Assembly: GCF_010723575.1 (NCBI RefSeq)
Contig: NZ_BLKZ01000001.1
Coordinates: forward strand, 5,704,001-5,768,000
DNA: 64,000 nt
From: Mycobacterium bourgelatii
GTDB lineage: Bacteria; Actinomycetota; Actinomycetes; Mycobacteriales; Mycobacteriaceae
Direction: 5' to 3'
Below, one piece after another: positions 34,808-43,038 of the stretch; position 1 is the stretch's first letter, and each line of letters opens with the position of its first letter. The position numbers were made by a program, and so were the translations under genes. The notes under the pieces are model-generated. The model had not been told where the DNA came from and made no database searches. It saw nothing but the letters and a program-made list of their open reading frames with translations.

Positions 34808-35704
34808 TTACTGCGTGATCGACGCGAGCGTAAAAGTGCGCACCTGTCCGGCCACCCGTGCATGACATTGCGACAGCAGCGGTTCGGACATTTGCTCGTT
34901 GAGGACGACCTCCACGGGTCCGGATTCGGCGTCGAGCACCACGCGAATTTCGCCATCACCGTGCACGACGCTCAACGGGTGCAGCGCGTCGATGCGGTCG
35001 TCCCCGTACTCCTTGCGTGCGAAGTACTGCGCTGCCTGCACCGCGTGCGGCAATGACGTTCGCCCGCGTAGGAATCTGTTGTCGAGCCGTCCTTCGCGAT
35101 ACAGACGCACCAGACCTGCCGAGTCGGCGAGATCGACGCGCCCGTAACACAATCCTTCTGGCAACACCAGCATCGTCGCCGCGAAGCGGTCACCACCCAA
35201 ATGTGAACACTCCCAGGTGAATTCGGGAAACTCCGCGGCAATCGCCCGGCAGGCGCTGCGGCCGCGGACCGCGCAGCACTGGTCATGCTTGCCATGCGCG
35301 CAGATCGCCACCACGGGGTCGTGCGACAGCGCGCCATCGGTTCCGTCCAGAGCGATGTCGAGATATTCGCGGGGGTCGCCGACCTCACCACTGTAGATGG
35401 CCTCTTCGCCGACACGGGAATGCGCCACAAACCATCGCCACCGCCGCGTAGCCTCCCGGCGACCGTGCTTGCGGATCGCCGCGATCCTCATCTTCGCCGA
35501 CTCGAATCGACGTACGATAGCCCGTCCGAGCTCAGGATCGACGACCGTCGGCGAGTGCAGAAACGCTGAATTGCCCCACGCGCCAGGCAATTCCAGTAGG
35601 ACCCAAGAGAACCCGGCCGACGCCGTGCCATACATCGGGTCGCCGCGGGCCAGCGACTGGTCGCTGCAGGGCGCCCTCCTCGCCTGAGCAATGGGGGAAG
35701 TCAT
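34808..35704 (-). CDS. Sucrase/ferredoxin-like protein (thioredoxin-fold Fe-S candidate)
   Basis: A 298-residue protein of the sucrase/ferredoxin-like family. Motifs seen are APCSDQSLARGD (residue 12 on), VAICAHGKHDQCCAVRGRSAC, WECSHLGGDRFAATMLVLPE and CYGRVDLADS. The cysteines of the AHGKHDxCC region fit a thioredoxin-like [2Fe-2S] ferredoxin site. The ATG at 35704 overlaps the JmjC gene stop (ATGA), so it is translationally coupled; the longer frame to 35929 lies inside the JmjC gene. It probably supplies electrons or acts as a tailoring partner to the JmjC enzyme (inference). Confidence 0.82.
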   Translation of the reverse strand: MTSPIAQARRAPCSDQSLARGDPMYGTASAGFSWVLLELPGAWGNSAFLHSPTVVDPELGRAIVRRFESAKMRIAAIRKHGRREATRRWRWFVAHSRVGEEAIYSGEVGDPREYLDIALDGTDGALSHDPVVAICAHGKHDQCCAVRGRSACRAIAAEFPEFTWECSHLGGDRFAATMLVLPEGLCYGRVDLADSAGLVRLYREGRLDNRFLRGRTSLPHAVQAAQYFARKEYGDDRIDALHPLSVVHGDGEIRVVLDAESGPVEVVLNEQMSEPLLSQCHARVAGQVRTFTLASITQ

Positions 35705-36909
35705 TCGGTGACCGGTACTAAGACGGCCTCTCGCAGCAATCTGCGGACCAGGACGGTGCCGTCGGTGTGATCGAGTCCCGGCAGGGAACCCGCATCCGCT
35801 ACCGCACCGCGGTGCAGGGCGGCGACGGCGTCGCCACATGACTGAGGAAACGTCATCGTCTTGTTCGGCAACTTGAGCACAACCCGATCTCCGGATTGCT
35901 GCATGGTCGCGATGAGCCCGTGCCGCCACCGGACTTTCACCGTGTCGGCCCGCTCGACCGCCGACAACGATGCCAGTGGGCGCACCGCAACGGGCCGCGT
36001 CCGGTCCGCGTGCCGCCGCAGCAGCTCCGCGGCGACCCCACCGCTGAGCTCAGAAGCGTTGTCGCGCAGCGACTCCACCATCTCTGCCATCACCTTCGTC
36101 ACGGTCGCGGTGATCTCGTCCTGATCCGCCGGGTCGACGCCCATCGGCAGCGACTTCCGGTAAGCATCGACGGTCGACAATTGATCGACAACCGCGCGCG
36201 CGACGTCGAGCCGCGTCACGGCCGAGACACCGATCGTCAGATGGATGGACGTGGTGTCCAGCGCCTGCGCCGAATGCACCCAGCCCCGTGGCAGATAGAG
36301 CGCGTCACCCTCGGACAGCACCGCGTCGATCACCGGTTCATCGGTGACCCGTTGGGCGATGGCGTCCCGGTACTGGGTCCACGGTTGCGACGCGAGTGGG
36401 TGCTCGTGGACGGGCGCGTGCACGATCCACCGCTTCCGGCCCGCGGTCTGCAGGACGAAGACGTCGTGCACGTCGTAGTGCGCATCGAAACCGCGGTTGG
36501 TGGGCGGCGTGATGTAGGCGTTCGCCTGCACCGGGTGGCCGAGTTCGTCGACGAGCTTGCGGACGAAGTCGATCAGCGGCGGCCACAGTCGGTGCAGGCC
36601 CTGCAGCACAATCGTTGCGCCGGAGGCGAACTCACCCAATACCTTCCCGGAGTCCACCTGATCGGAGATCTCGGCGCCGAAGCCGGCGGGTCCGAGGTAA
36701 CAGTCCTTGGCCAGCAGGTCGCCCTCCTTGGCCAGGCGAACGAACGGCGAGCGGACCCCGCGCTCGGCGATCAACTCGTCGACCATGCTGGCCGAGAGGA
36801 GGTCGCCGAAGTCGCGGGGTAACGCCGCCGACGGGCTGAGCAGCGGCCTGCGTCCCCAGTATTCGCCGGCGAATGTTTGCCGATCGGTCGCGACGCAGCG
36901 GCTCAGCAC
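35701..36909 (-). CDS. JmjC/cupin 2-oxoglutarate-dependent oxygenase
   Basis: A 402-residue protein of the cupin-4/JmjC (YcfD/NO66-like) family. The iron facial triad is visible: His144 and Asp146 in DAHYDVHDVF, and distal His212 in LPRGWVHSA. A basic residue in AGRKRWIVH is suited to 2-oxoglutarate. Relatives hydroxylate Arg, His or Asn side chains of ribosomal proteins. The C-terminal third is a winged-helix-like part. GTG 36909 starts 10 bases after the stop of the 83-residue repeat peptide, and the gene overlaps the sucrase/ferredoxin-like gene by 4 bp. The Asp/Asn/His-rich repeat peptide is the obvious candidate substrate (inference). The longer frame to 37464 overlaps that peptide and is not used. 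Confidence 0.85.
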   Translation of the reverse strand: MLSRCVATDRQTFAGEYWGRRPLLSPSAALPRDFGDLLSASMVDELIAERGVRSPFVRLAKEGDLLAKDCYLGPAGFGAEISDQVDSGKVLGEFASGATIVLQGLHRLWPPLIDFVRKLVDELGHPVQANAYITPPTNRGFDAHYDVHDVFVLQTAGRKRWIVHAPVHEHPLASQPWTQYRDAIAQRVTDEPVIDAVLSEGDALYLPRGWVHSAQALDTTSIHLTIGVSAVTRLDVARAVVDQLSTVDAYRKSLPMGVDPADQDEITATVTKVMAEMVESLRDNASELSGGVAAELLRRHADRTRPVAVRPLASLSAVERADTVKVRWRHGLIATMQQSGDRVVLKLPNKTMTFPQSCGDAVAALHRGAVADAGSLPGLDHTDGTVLVRRLLREAVLVPVTE

Positions 36910-36919
36910 CGAGCCTCGG

Positions 36920-37171
36920 TCAGGCGGTTCCGTCGGCACCGCCGTCGTGACCTTCGGGATTCGAGCCACCGTCCGCCGGGCCCTCACCGCCAGCGGTTCC
37001 GTCGGCTCCGCCGTCGTGGCCTTCAGGGTTCGAGCCACCGTCCGCCGGGCCCTCACCGCCAGCGGTTCCGTCGGCCCCGCCGTCGTGCCCCTCGGGATTC
37101 GAACCGCCGTCAGCCAGTCCCTCTCCCTCTCCGCCGCCAGAGGTCGTGATGTCGTCGTCGTCGAGCGCCAT
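36920..37171 (-). CDS. 83-residue Asp/Gly-rich repeat peptide, candidate modified-peptide precursor
   Basis: A small acidic protein. The N-terminal segment MALDDDDITTSGGGEGEGLA is followed by three 23-residue repeats, the two full ones reading GGEGPADGGSNPEGHDG then GADGTA. The stop comes straight after the last DGTA. An AAAGGA ribosome site lies 7 bases before the ATG. No Cys, no Lys or Arg, no aromatic residue and no signal peptide. The only side chains available for tailoring are Asp, Asn, His, Ser, Thr and Glu. It is followed 10 bases later by the JmjC oxygenase gene and preceded by an alpha/beta hydrolase. Leader plus repeated core next to a modifying enzyme is the layout of a RiPP precursor. 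No family name is certain. Confidence 0.75.
   Translation of the reverse strand: MALDDDDITTSGGGEGEGLADGGSNPEGHDGGADGTAGGEGPADGGSNPEGHDGGADGTAGGEGPADGGSNPEGHDGGADGTA
36924..37130 (-). repeat. Three tandem 69-bp units in the repeat-peptide gene
   Basis: Units begin on the + strand at 36924, 36993 and 37062, each exactly 69 bp. Units one and two (from the 3' end) differ only at third codon positions, e.g. AAT CCC versus AAC CCT and GGT versus GGC. The third is more diverged at its 5' end. Confidence 0.9.
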
Positions 37172-37238
37172 GTTGCGATCCTTTCGTTTGAACTGCGCTC
37201 GGAGTTACCGCAGAACGAAGAACCGAAACTTGCCCGCG

Positions 37239-38156
37239 TCAGTCGCTCGCGGTGACGCGATCGATGTGGGCAAAAAAGTGCTCCAGTACCGCGTCGGGCG
37301 CCTCGATCTGCGGCCAATGCCCAATGTCGTCGGCCAGCATCACGACGTCCGGATTCGGTATCACCTCGAGGTAGCGCTGCGCCATGTGCCTGCCCGAGTT
37401 CGGGTCGATGGGTCCGTCGATCAACCTCATGGGAACGCTGGTCTGCCGCATCGCCCGCACCCACCGATTGCGGTGGGTGTACCGGTCGTTGATGAACCTG
37501 CCGACCTTGTGCATCACCCTCTTGCCGTCGTTGTACTCCAGGATCTGATGGAACAACTCGAGCATCCGCGCAGACGGTTTGGTGTTGGGCCCGAACATCT
37601 CGTTGAGCGTCGGTTCGAACAGGCGGCGGGACAGCCGAGAGCCCTGGGCCGGACTCATGATGTCCCCCAACGGAGTTCGCGACATCGCCTTCTGCATCAG
37701 TCTGGGCGTGTAGGTCTCGTTGAACATGCCGCCGTTGAGCCAGGTGATCGATTCGATGCGCAGCGCGCCGTAGGCCTGTTCGGAGAACTCGCGACGCGCC
37801 AACATCTCTTGGCCCACCGAATCGCCGAGGTCGTGGGCGAGGATGTGCGCGGACTCGATGCCCAGGTCAGCCAGTAGCGCCTCGTGCATGTCGGCGTGGT
37901 CATGAACGGTGTACTCATACCTGACGGGCTTGTCCGAGAAGCCCATACCGATCATGTCGGGCGCGACAACGGTGAAGCGATCCGTCAGCCGATCCCAAAT
38001 CGGCGCCCAATCCCAGGTATTGAATGGATAGCCATGGATGAGCAGCAAGGTGGGACCACTGCCCGCGACCCGGTAGAAGATGTCGAATCCCAGGTAATCG
38101 AAATACTGGCCGGCGGCCTTCCATCGTTCGAGTTCAGCGTCCATAGAAAACGTCAC
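37239..38156 (-). CDS. Alpha/beta hydrolase with Asp nucleophile (epoxide hydrolase/dehalogenase-like)
   Basis: A 305-residue alpha/beta hydrolase. The oxyanion motif is LIHGYPFNTWDW and the nucleophile elbow AHDLGDSVG, with Asp as nucleophile as in haloalkane dehalogenases and epoxide hydrolases. The acid is probably in LIDGPIDPNSG and the His in DDIGHWPQIEAP. Its start overlaps the S9 peptidase stop by 4 bp, and the repeat peptide starts 67 bp after its stop. Substrate unknown; it may act in the same pathway as the peptide genes or simply share the transcript. Confidence 0.88.
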   Translation of the reverse strand: MTFSMDAELERWKAAGQYFDYLGFDIFYRVAGSGPTLLLIHGYPFNTWDWAPIWDRLTDRFTVVAPDMIGMGFSDKPVRYEYTVHDHADMHEALLADLGIESAHILAHDLGDSVGQEMLARREFSEQAYGALRIESITWLNGGMFNETYTPRLMQKAMSRTPLGDIMSPAQGSRLSRRLFEPTLNEMFGPNTKPSARMLELFHQILEYNDGKRVMHKVGRFINDRYTHRNRWVRAMRQTSVPMRLIDGPIDPNSGRHMAQRYLEVIPNPDVVMLADDIGHWPQIEAPDAVLEHFFAHIDRVTASD

Positions 38157-39976
38157 TCCGCCCGTCCACCAAGGTGTTTGGCAAGAAATCGGTCTGCCCG
38201 GTGGTAGAAGTCTAGGCGGTTCTCGGGCTTGACGAAGCCATGCCCCTCGTTCTCGTACATCAGGTATTCATGGTCGATGTCGCGTTCCTTCATGGCCGCC
38301 ACGATCTGTTCCGATTCCGCCCGCTTCACGCGTGGGTCATTTTCTCCCTGAGCGATGAGCATCGGGATCTTGATGTTGTCCACCTTCGACAGCGGCGACC
38401 GCGACCAGAGGAAATCCGGGTCGTCGCCGACCCGCTTGTGCCACATGGCGATCATCGGCTTCCAGTATTCGGGAAACGATTCGATGAGCGTGTTCAGGTT
38501 CGACGGACCGACCATCGAGATTGCGCACTTGAAGACGTCCGGGGTGAACGTCGCGCCGATCAACGCCGCGTACCCGCCGTACGACCCGCCATAGATCGCC
38601 ACCCGGTCACGGTCGACGAAACCCAGCCGAACCAGATGATCGATGGCATCCAGCAAGTCGTTGTGCATTTTGGCGCCCCACTCGCGGTCGCCCGCGTTGC
38701 GAAATTCCTTGCCGTAGCCGCTGGAACCGCGATAGTTCACCTGCACGCACAAATATCCGCGGTTTGCCAGCCACTGCGCTTCGGGATCCAGCCCCCATGC
38801 GTCCCGCACCCATGGGCCCCCGTGAACGACAAGGACTGTCGGCAGGTTGACGCGCTCAACACCCGCCGGGAACGAGAGATAGCCGCGGATCGTGAGACCG
38901 TCGCGCGTCGTGAAGGAGAAAGGTTCCATGGGCACCAGCGGGTAGTTGTTGAGCTCCGGTCTGTGGTCGAACAAGAACGTCGCGGTCTGCGTGGTCCGGT
39001 CCCAGGTGTAGAACTTGACGGGTCCGGCGTCGTTGTCGAACGCCACCAGCCAGGTTCTGTCGGCGTCGTCGCGATCGCTGATGATCAGGTCGCCGGGGTT
39101 GAGCTCTTGCAGTGCCGCGACGTCGCCCCGGATCGAGTCGTCGAATATCCGGTATTCGATGCGTTCGCCGTACACGATGACGCCCTGGATCTCCAGGGTG
39201 TCGGGGTGCATGATCACGCCGGTGATGTCGTAGGTCGGGTCCTCGGCGATCACCTCTACAGCGCCGGTCGAGATGTCCATCTTCACCAATCGGCCCGTGT
39301 TGGAGTCGATGGACGTCTGCACGTACAACCCCGACCCGTCCTTGGTGAACCCCAGCGGTCCTGTCGTCTCCGCGTCCTCCGGGGGAACTTGCAGGAATGG
39401 CCGCCAGTCGGCTGATTCGTTGTCGCGCACCATAATCACCATCCCTCCGTCCGGAGTCGGTGAGACGGCGCCGCGCACCGCCAAGTCGTCGTCGATCACC
39501 CAGCCGACGAAACCGGGGTTCTCCACGACCTTTTCCAGTTCGCCGGTGGTCAGGTCGAGGTGGTAGACGTCGTGCAATTGCGGGTTGTCTTTGTTGATGC
39601 CAACCAGCACATCATTCGGAAAGTTCTTCTTGTGCGCGATGACTCGGCACTGCACGCCGTCCATCGGCGTCAGGTCGCGTTCCACGCCCGTCTCCAGATC
39701 GACGTCGTACAGCCGGTAACTCTCGCTGCCGTCCTTGTCGCGGACGTACATGATGTGGCGGTTGTCGTGCGTCCAGAAATACCCTTGGATGCCGCGCTCG
39801 GTGTCATGGGTGACCGGCTTCTCGTCGCCCGCGCCGACGTTGCCCACGAACACGTTGAGCACGCCGTCGAGCGGTGCGATGTAGGACAGTCGCGTGCCGT
39901 CTGGCGAGATCTGCGGCGCCACCCGCTCCGGATGGCCTAGTAGCACTTCGAGCGGGATCAGCTTCACTGCAGTCAT
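38153..39976 (-). CDS. S9-family prolyl oligopeptidase-like serine peptidase
   Basis: A 607-residue protein. An N-terminal seven-bladed propeller (residues about 10-350, many WTHDNRHIMYVRD-type blades) precedes the peptidase domain. The catalytic Ser is in YGGSYGGYAA, Asp in QGENDPRVK and His in NEGHGF. S9 enzymes cut short peptides, often after Pro or at the N-terminus of small substrates. No signal peptide: start ATG 39976 (MTAVKLIPLEVLLGHPERV). It is first in the operon and 4-bp coupled to the hydrolase. It could trim the downstream repeat peptide (inference). It diverges from the alpha/beta hydrolase at 40159. Confidence 0.92.
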   Translation of the reverse strand: MTAVKLIPLEVLLGHPERVAPQISPDGTRLSYIAPLDGVLNVFVGNVGAGDEKPVTHDTERGIQGYFWTHDNRHIMYVRDKDGSESYRLYDVDLETGVERDLTPMDGVQCRVIAHKKNFPNDVLVGINKDNPQLHDVYHLDLTTGELEKVVENPGFVGWVIDDDLAVRGAVSPTPDGGMVIMVRDNESADWRPFLQVPPEDAETTGPLGFTKDGSGLYVQTSIDSNTGRLVKMDISTGAVEVIAEDPTYDITGVIMHPDTLEIQGVIVYGERIEYRIFDDSIRGDVAALQELNPGDLIISDRDDADRTWLVAFDNDAGPVKFYTWDRTTQTATFLFDHRPELNNYPLVPMEPFSFTTRDGLTIRGYLSFPAGVERVNLPTVLVVHGGPWVRDAWGLDPEAQWLANRGYLCVQVNYRGSSGYGKEFRNAGDREWGAKMHNDLLDAIDHLVRLGFVDRDRVAIYGGSYGGYAALIGATFTPDVFKCAISMVGPSNLNTLIESFPEYWKPMIAMWHKRVGDDPDFLWSRSPLSKVDNIKIPMLIAQGENDPRVKRAESEQIVAAMKERDIDHEYLMYENEGHGFVKPENRLDFYHRADRFLAKHLGGRAE

Positions 39977-40158
39977 TGGCCAATCATGCTCGCCGAGCGA
40001 CCAAATGCCCAAGATCGCGATTGCACCGTGCGGCGCTAAATTAGCGCTGGTCAAGGCTATTTAGAACGTCGCAAGAAACTCGCAAGGGCCCGCCCACAGA
40101 CTTCATTTCACCAACCCGGACATAACCGTCCCACAGTGAAGTGACGAAGCAGGCCATC

Positions 40159-41154
40159 ATGAGCGATCTCCGAACAATCACATTGCACGGCGACCGCGTC
40201 GCGTACCGTGACGAAGGCGCTGGCGAAGTTCTCTTGCTGATCCACGGCATCGGCGGCAGTTCAAACAACTGGCGCGCGATCATCCCGACCCTGGCCAAGA
40301 AATACCGCGTCATCGCGCCGGACCTGTTGGGCCACGGTCGAAGCGACAAGCCGCGCGGCGACTACTCGTTGGGCGCGTTCGCGGTGTGGTTGCGTGACTT
40401 TCTCGACGAGTTGGGGATCTCTCGCGTCACCGTTGTCGGCCACTCCCTGGGCGGCGGAATCGCGATGCAGTTCGCCCACCAACACCGGGACTACTGCGAG
40501 CGCCTGATCCTGATGAGCAGCGGCGGCCTCGGCAGCGAGGTGAACCGCACGCTGCGACTGATCAGCCTGCCGGGATCCCACCTGGTGTTGCAGGTGGCGG
40601 CGTCCAAGCCGGTACTCAATGTCCGCAAGACCCTGGCCGTCCTGCGCTCCGACGACCAGCACGCGTCGCGCCGGAACGAGCACTGGGAGGCGCACGCCGC
40701 GCTGTCGAACCCGGAGAACCGGCAGGCGTTGCTGCGCACGCTGCGGGCCGTCGTCGACCGTCACGGACAGTTCGTGTGCGCGCTGAACAAGCTGCACTTC
40801 AACGCCAATGTCCCGGTGATGATCATCAGCGGTGACAAAGACCCGGTGATCCCCGTCTCGCACGCATACGCCGCGCACGCCGCCATGCCCCACAGCAAGC
40901 TGCACATCCTGCCCGGCGTCAAGCACCACCCGCACACCGAGCAGACCGAGATAGTGGCTGGCCTCATCGATGGGTTCATCGACGAGAACGCGGGCTATGG
41001 CCACGACGCCGTCGAGCAGGCCGCCGTCTCGCTGGCCGATTGGTCGGCGTCGGCCCACTCGCGAAACGCGGGTTTGCGGTCTCGCGCCGTAGTGCAGCGC
41101 ATCAGCCGCCGACGCTCGCGGCGCCACCTCCAGGTGGTGCCGGCAAGCGCCTAA
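40159..41154 (+). CDS. Alpha/beta hydrolase, Ser nucleophile
   Basis: A 331-residue alpha/beta hydrolase. The oxyanion motif is LIHGIGGSSNNW and the Ser nucleophile is in GHSLGGG. The acid is in SGDKDPVIPVSH and the His in PGVKHHPHTEQ. The C-terminus is extended and very Arg/Ser-rich. ATG 40159 is preferred, GTG 40141 is possible. It is divergent from the S9 peptidase. Substrate unknown, probably an ester or lactone. Confidence 0.9.
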   Translation: MSDLRTITLHGDRVAYRDEGAGEVLLLIHGIGGSSNNWRAIIPTLAKKYRVIAPDLLGHGRSDKPRGDYSLGAFAVWLRDFLDELGISRVTVVGHSLGGGIAMQFAHQHRDYCERLILMSSGGLGSEVNRTLRLISLPGSHLVLQVAASKPVLNVRKTLAVLRSDDQHASRRNEHWEAHAALSNPENRQALLRTLRAVVDRHGQFVCALNKLHFNANVPVMIISGDKDPVIPVSHAYAAHAAMPHSKLHILPGVKHHPHTEQTEIVAGLIDGFIDENAGYGHDAVEQAAVSLADWSASAHSRNAGLRSRAVVQRISRRRSRRHLQVVPASA

Positions 41155-41167
41155 GCCCCTCTCCCAC

Positions 41168-41228
41168 GTTGAGTCTGCGAATTTGGCGGCGCTTACTCGC
41201 ACTTCCCCGCCAAATCTGCAATCTCAAC
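41168..41228. terminator. Intergenic hairpin, GAGTCTGC...TTTGGCGG family
   Basis: Two 22-23-bp imperfect arms (41168-41189 and 41206-41228) around a 16-base loop, between the convergent alpha/beta hydrolase and the PE_PGRS gene. The arm core TTTGGCGG with GAGTCTGC recurs in the tandem repeat at 53573. Likely a bidirectional terminator. Confidence 0.65.
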
Positions 41229-41237
41229 GCAGAAGAA

Positions 41238-42953
41238 CTAGAAGGGTCGCACCGAGATCTTGCCTTGGGCAGCGTCAATGAGGTCCTCGGCCACCGAGAT
41301 GGGGAACTGGACCGTCGCAGCGCCAACCTGTTCGATGCCGTCCCGAACAGCGGTGAAGAACACCGTCGGGTCGCCGGTGAGGAACGCCGAGCCGATGTCG
41401 AAGGCAGCGTACTGCGGCGCCGTGATGAAGTTGCGGGCGTCGACGAACAGGGCGGTCGGCAAATTCGCCGGCCCGACGGGCACGCCCTCCCAGCTGACCA
41501 GATTCCAGCCGCCCACGGGGTCGCCCTCCACCACGACAACGCCCGTGTTGTCCAGCTGGTGGGTGAAGAAGAGCAGTGGGTTGGGGTTGTCGACGTGCAT
41601 CAGCGTCCCGATCTCGATCGTGAAGGCGCTCGAGTACGCCACCTCCGTGATCTTGCCGTTCGCAGCCATCACAGGGTTCGCCAGCGCGTGGTCGTAGAGC
41701 GTTTGCATCGCGCTGCCGAATTCGCGGTAGAAGAACACGCCATTGGGGTCGGTGGATAGGGGGGCCAGCATCGGAAGGATTGGGAATCCCGACACCCAGC
41801 CGAAGGGACCCATCAAGTACATGATTCCGCCGAGGCTGTATTGCGGCCAACCCTCGAAAATGCCTGCGTTGACCTCGTTCAACCCGGGCAAAATCATCGG
41901 GTTTGTCGCATACATGTCCGTCAACGCCTGCGCGGTCTGCTGCGCCCGGGTCAACTCCGACGCCCAGATCCCGGCGTAGGGACCCAGCGGGTGAAGTTCG
42001 CTGGCGCGGATCATTGCCTGCACATCGCCTAAGGGGGTGAGCGCAACGCCCGGCACGGCCGTGTCGATCCAGCCCTGGGCGTTGGCGATCGACTCCGCGT
42101 GGCGGATGAACTCGATGGTTACCGGCGGTCCGGCGGTGCTGGTGGGGGGCACCCAGCCGGCCCCGGGTTCGCCGATGAACAGTCCGCCGCGACCACCCAG
42201 CGCACTACCGCCCCCGGCCCCGCCGTCGCCGAAGAACAAAGCCTGGCCGCCGATGCCCCCGGTTCCCCCGCCACCGCCGATCCCGCCGATGCCGCCGTTG
42301 CCCAGCAGCCAACCGCCGGTACCGCCCATGCCGCCGTTCCCGGCGCCGAAGCCGCTACCACCGGCGCCGCCGTTGCCGATCAACCCGGCATTGCCGCCGT
42401 TACCGCCGGTGCCGTTGCCTGCGGGGACGCTGTAGCCGGTCCCACCGTCGCCGAACAGGATTCCGCCGGGGCCTCCGTTGGGGTTGGTTTCCGTTCCGGC
42501 GGTGCCGTTACCGATCAGCGGACGGCCGAAGAGGGCGTAGCTGGGCGTGTTGAGGATCGGGTCGATGGCCTGGCCGAACGGGCTGCCGATCCAAGCTTGA
42601 CCAGTGGCGTGAATAGGGCCGTACACCGCCGTCTGGAATCCTTCGGCCGCAGCCGACTGCAGCGACGTGACGATGGTTGCCTCGGCGCCGGCGTAGGAAG
42701 CCGACGCGGCGGTCAAGGCACTCATGAATTGCTCGTGATACACCGACGCCTGCGCCGCGGCCGCCTGATACTCCTGGGCGTGTGCGCCGAACAGCGCCGC
42801 AATCGCTGTCGACACTTCGTCGGCAGCCGCTGCCGTCAACGCCGTCGTTGGAAGCAGCGCAGCCAAATTGCCGGCAGACACGGCCGAACCGATCTGCGCT
42901 ATTTCTGCGGCCACCGACTCCAGCACTTCCGGCGCCACGAGCACAAATGACAT
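41238..42953 (-). CDS. PE_PGRS protein with C-terminal histidine-phosphatase domain (PE_PGRS11-like)
   Basis: A 571-residue protein. The PE domain (residues 1-95) is followed by a short PGRS region (about 150-280). Then comes a phosphoglycerate mutase/histidine phosphatase-like domain with the catalytic motif FIRHAESIANAQG, the SELTRAQQTAQ helix and a C-terminal TGVVVVEGD part. M. tuberculosis PE_PGRS11 has this architecture (from memory). ATG 42953 (MSFVLVAPEVLESVAAEI) fits the PE start. The phosphatase is carried to the surface by the PE part. The natural substrate is unsure. Confidence 0.92.
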   Translation of the reverse strand: MSFVLVAPEVLESVAAEIAQIGSAVSAGNLAALLPTTALTAAAADEVSTAIAALFGAHAQEYQAAAAQASVYHEQFMSALTAASASYAGAEATIVTSLQSAAAEGFQTAVYGPIHATGQAWIGSPFGQAIDPILNTPSYALFGRPLIGNGTAGTETNPNGGPGGILFGDGGTGYSVPAGNGTGGNGGNAGLIGNGGAGGSGFGAGNGGMGGTGGWLLGNGGIGGIGGGGGTGGIGGQALFFGDGGAGGGSALGGRGGLFIGEPGAGWVPPTSTAGPPVTIEFIRHAESIANAQGWIDTAVPGVALTPLGDVQAMIRASELHPLGPYAGIWASELTRAQQTAQALTDMYATNPMILPGLNEVNAGIFEGWPQYSLGGIMYLMGPFGWVSGFPILPMLAPLSTDPNGVFFYREFGSAMQTLYDHALANPVMAANGKITEVAYSSAFTIEIGTLMHVDNPNPLLFFTHQLDNTGVVVVEGDPVGGWNLVSWEGVPVGPANLPTALFVDARNFITAPQYAAFDIGSAFLTGDPTVFFTAVRDGIEQVGAATVQFPISVAEDLIDAAQGKISVRPF

Positions 42954-43038
42954 CGGCGCTACCCCCATGATTCGACGTAGTAGCAATCATGGGGCCGGGC
43001 TGGCCGAAGCGGGTGCGAATTGGTGGAAATGCCCGACG

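Noticed and set aside
36910..37464. N-terminal extension of the JmjC frame
   Set aside because: Overlaps the repeat-peptide gene in another frame and shows low-complexity Arg/Thr/Ala repeats mirroring that repeat.
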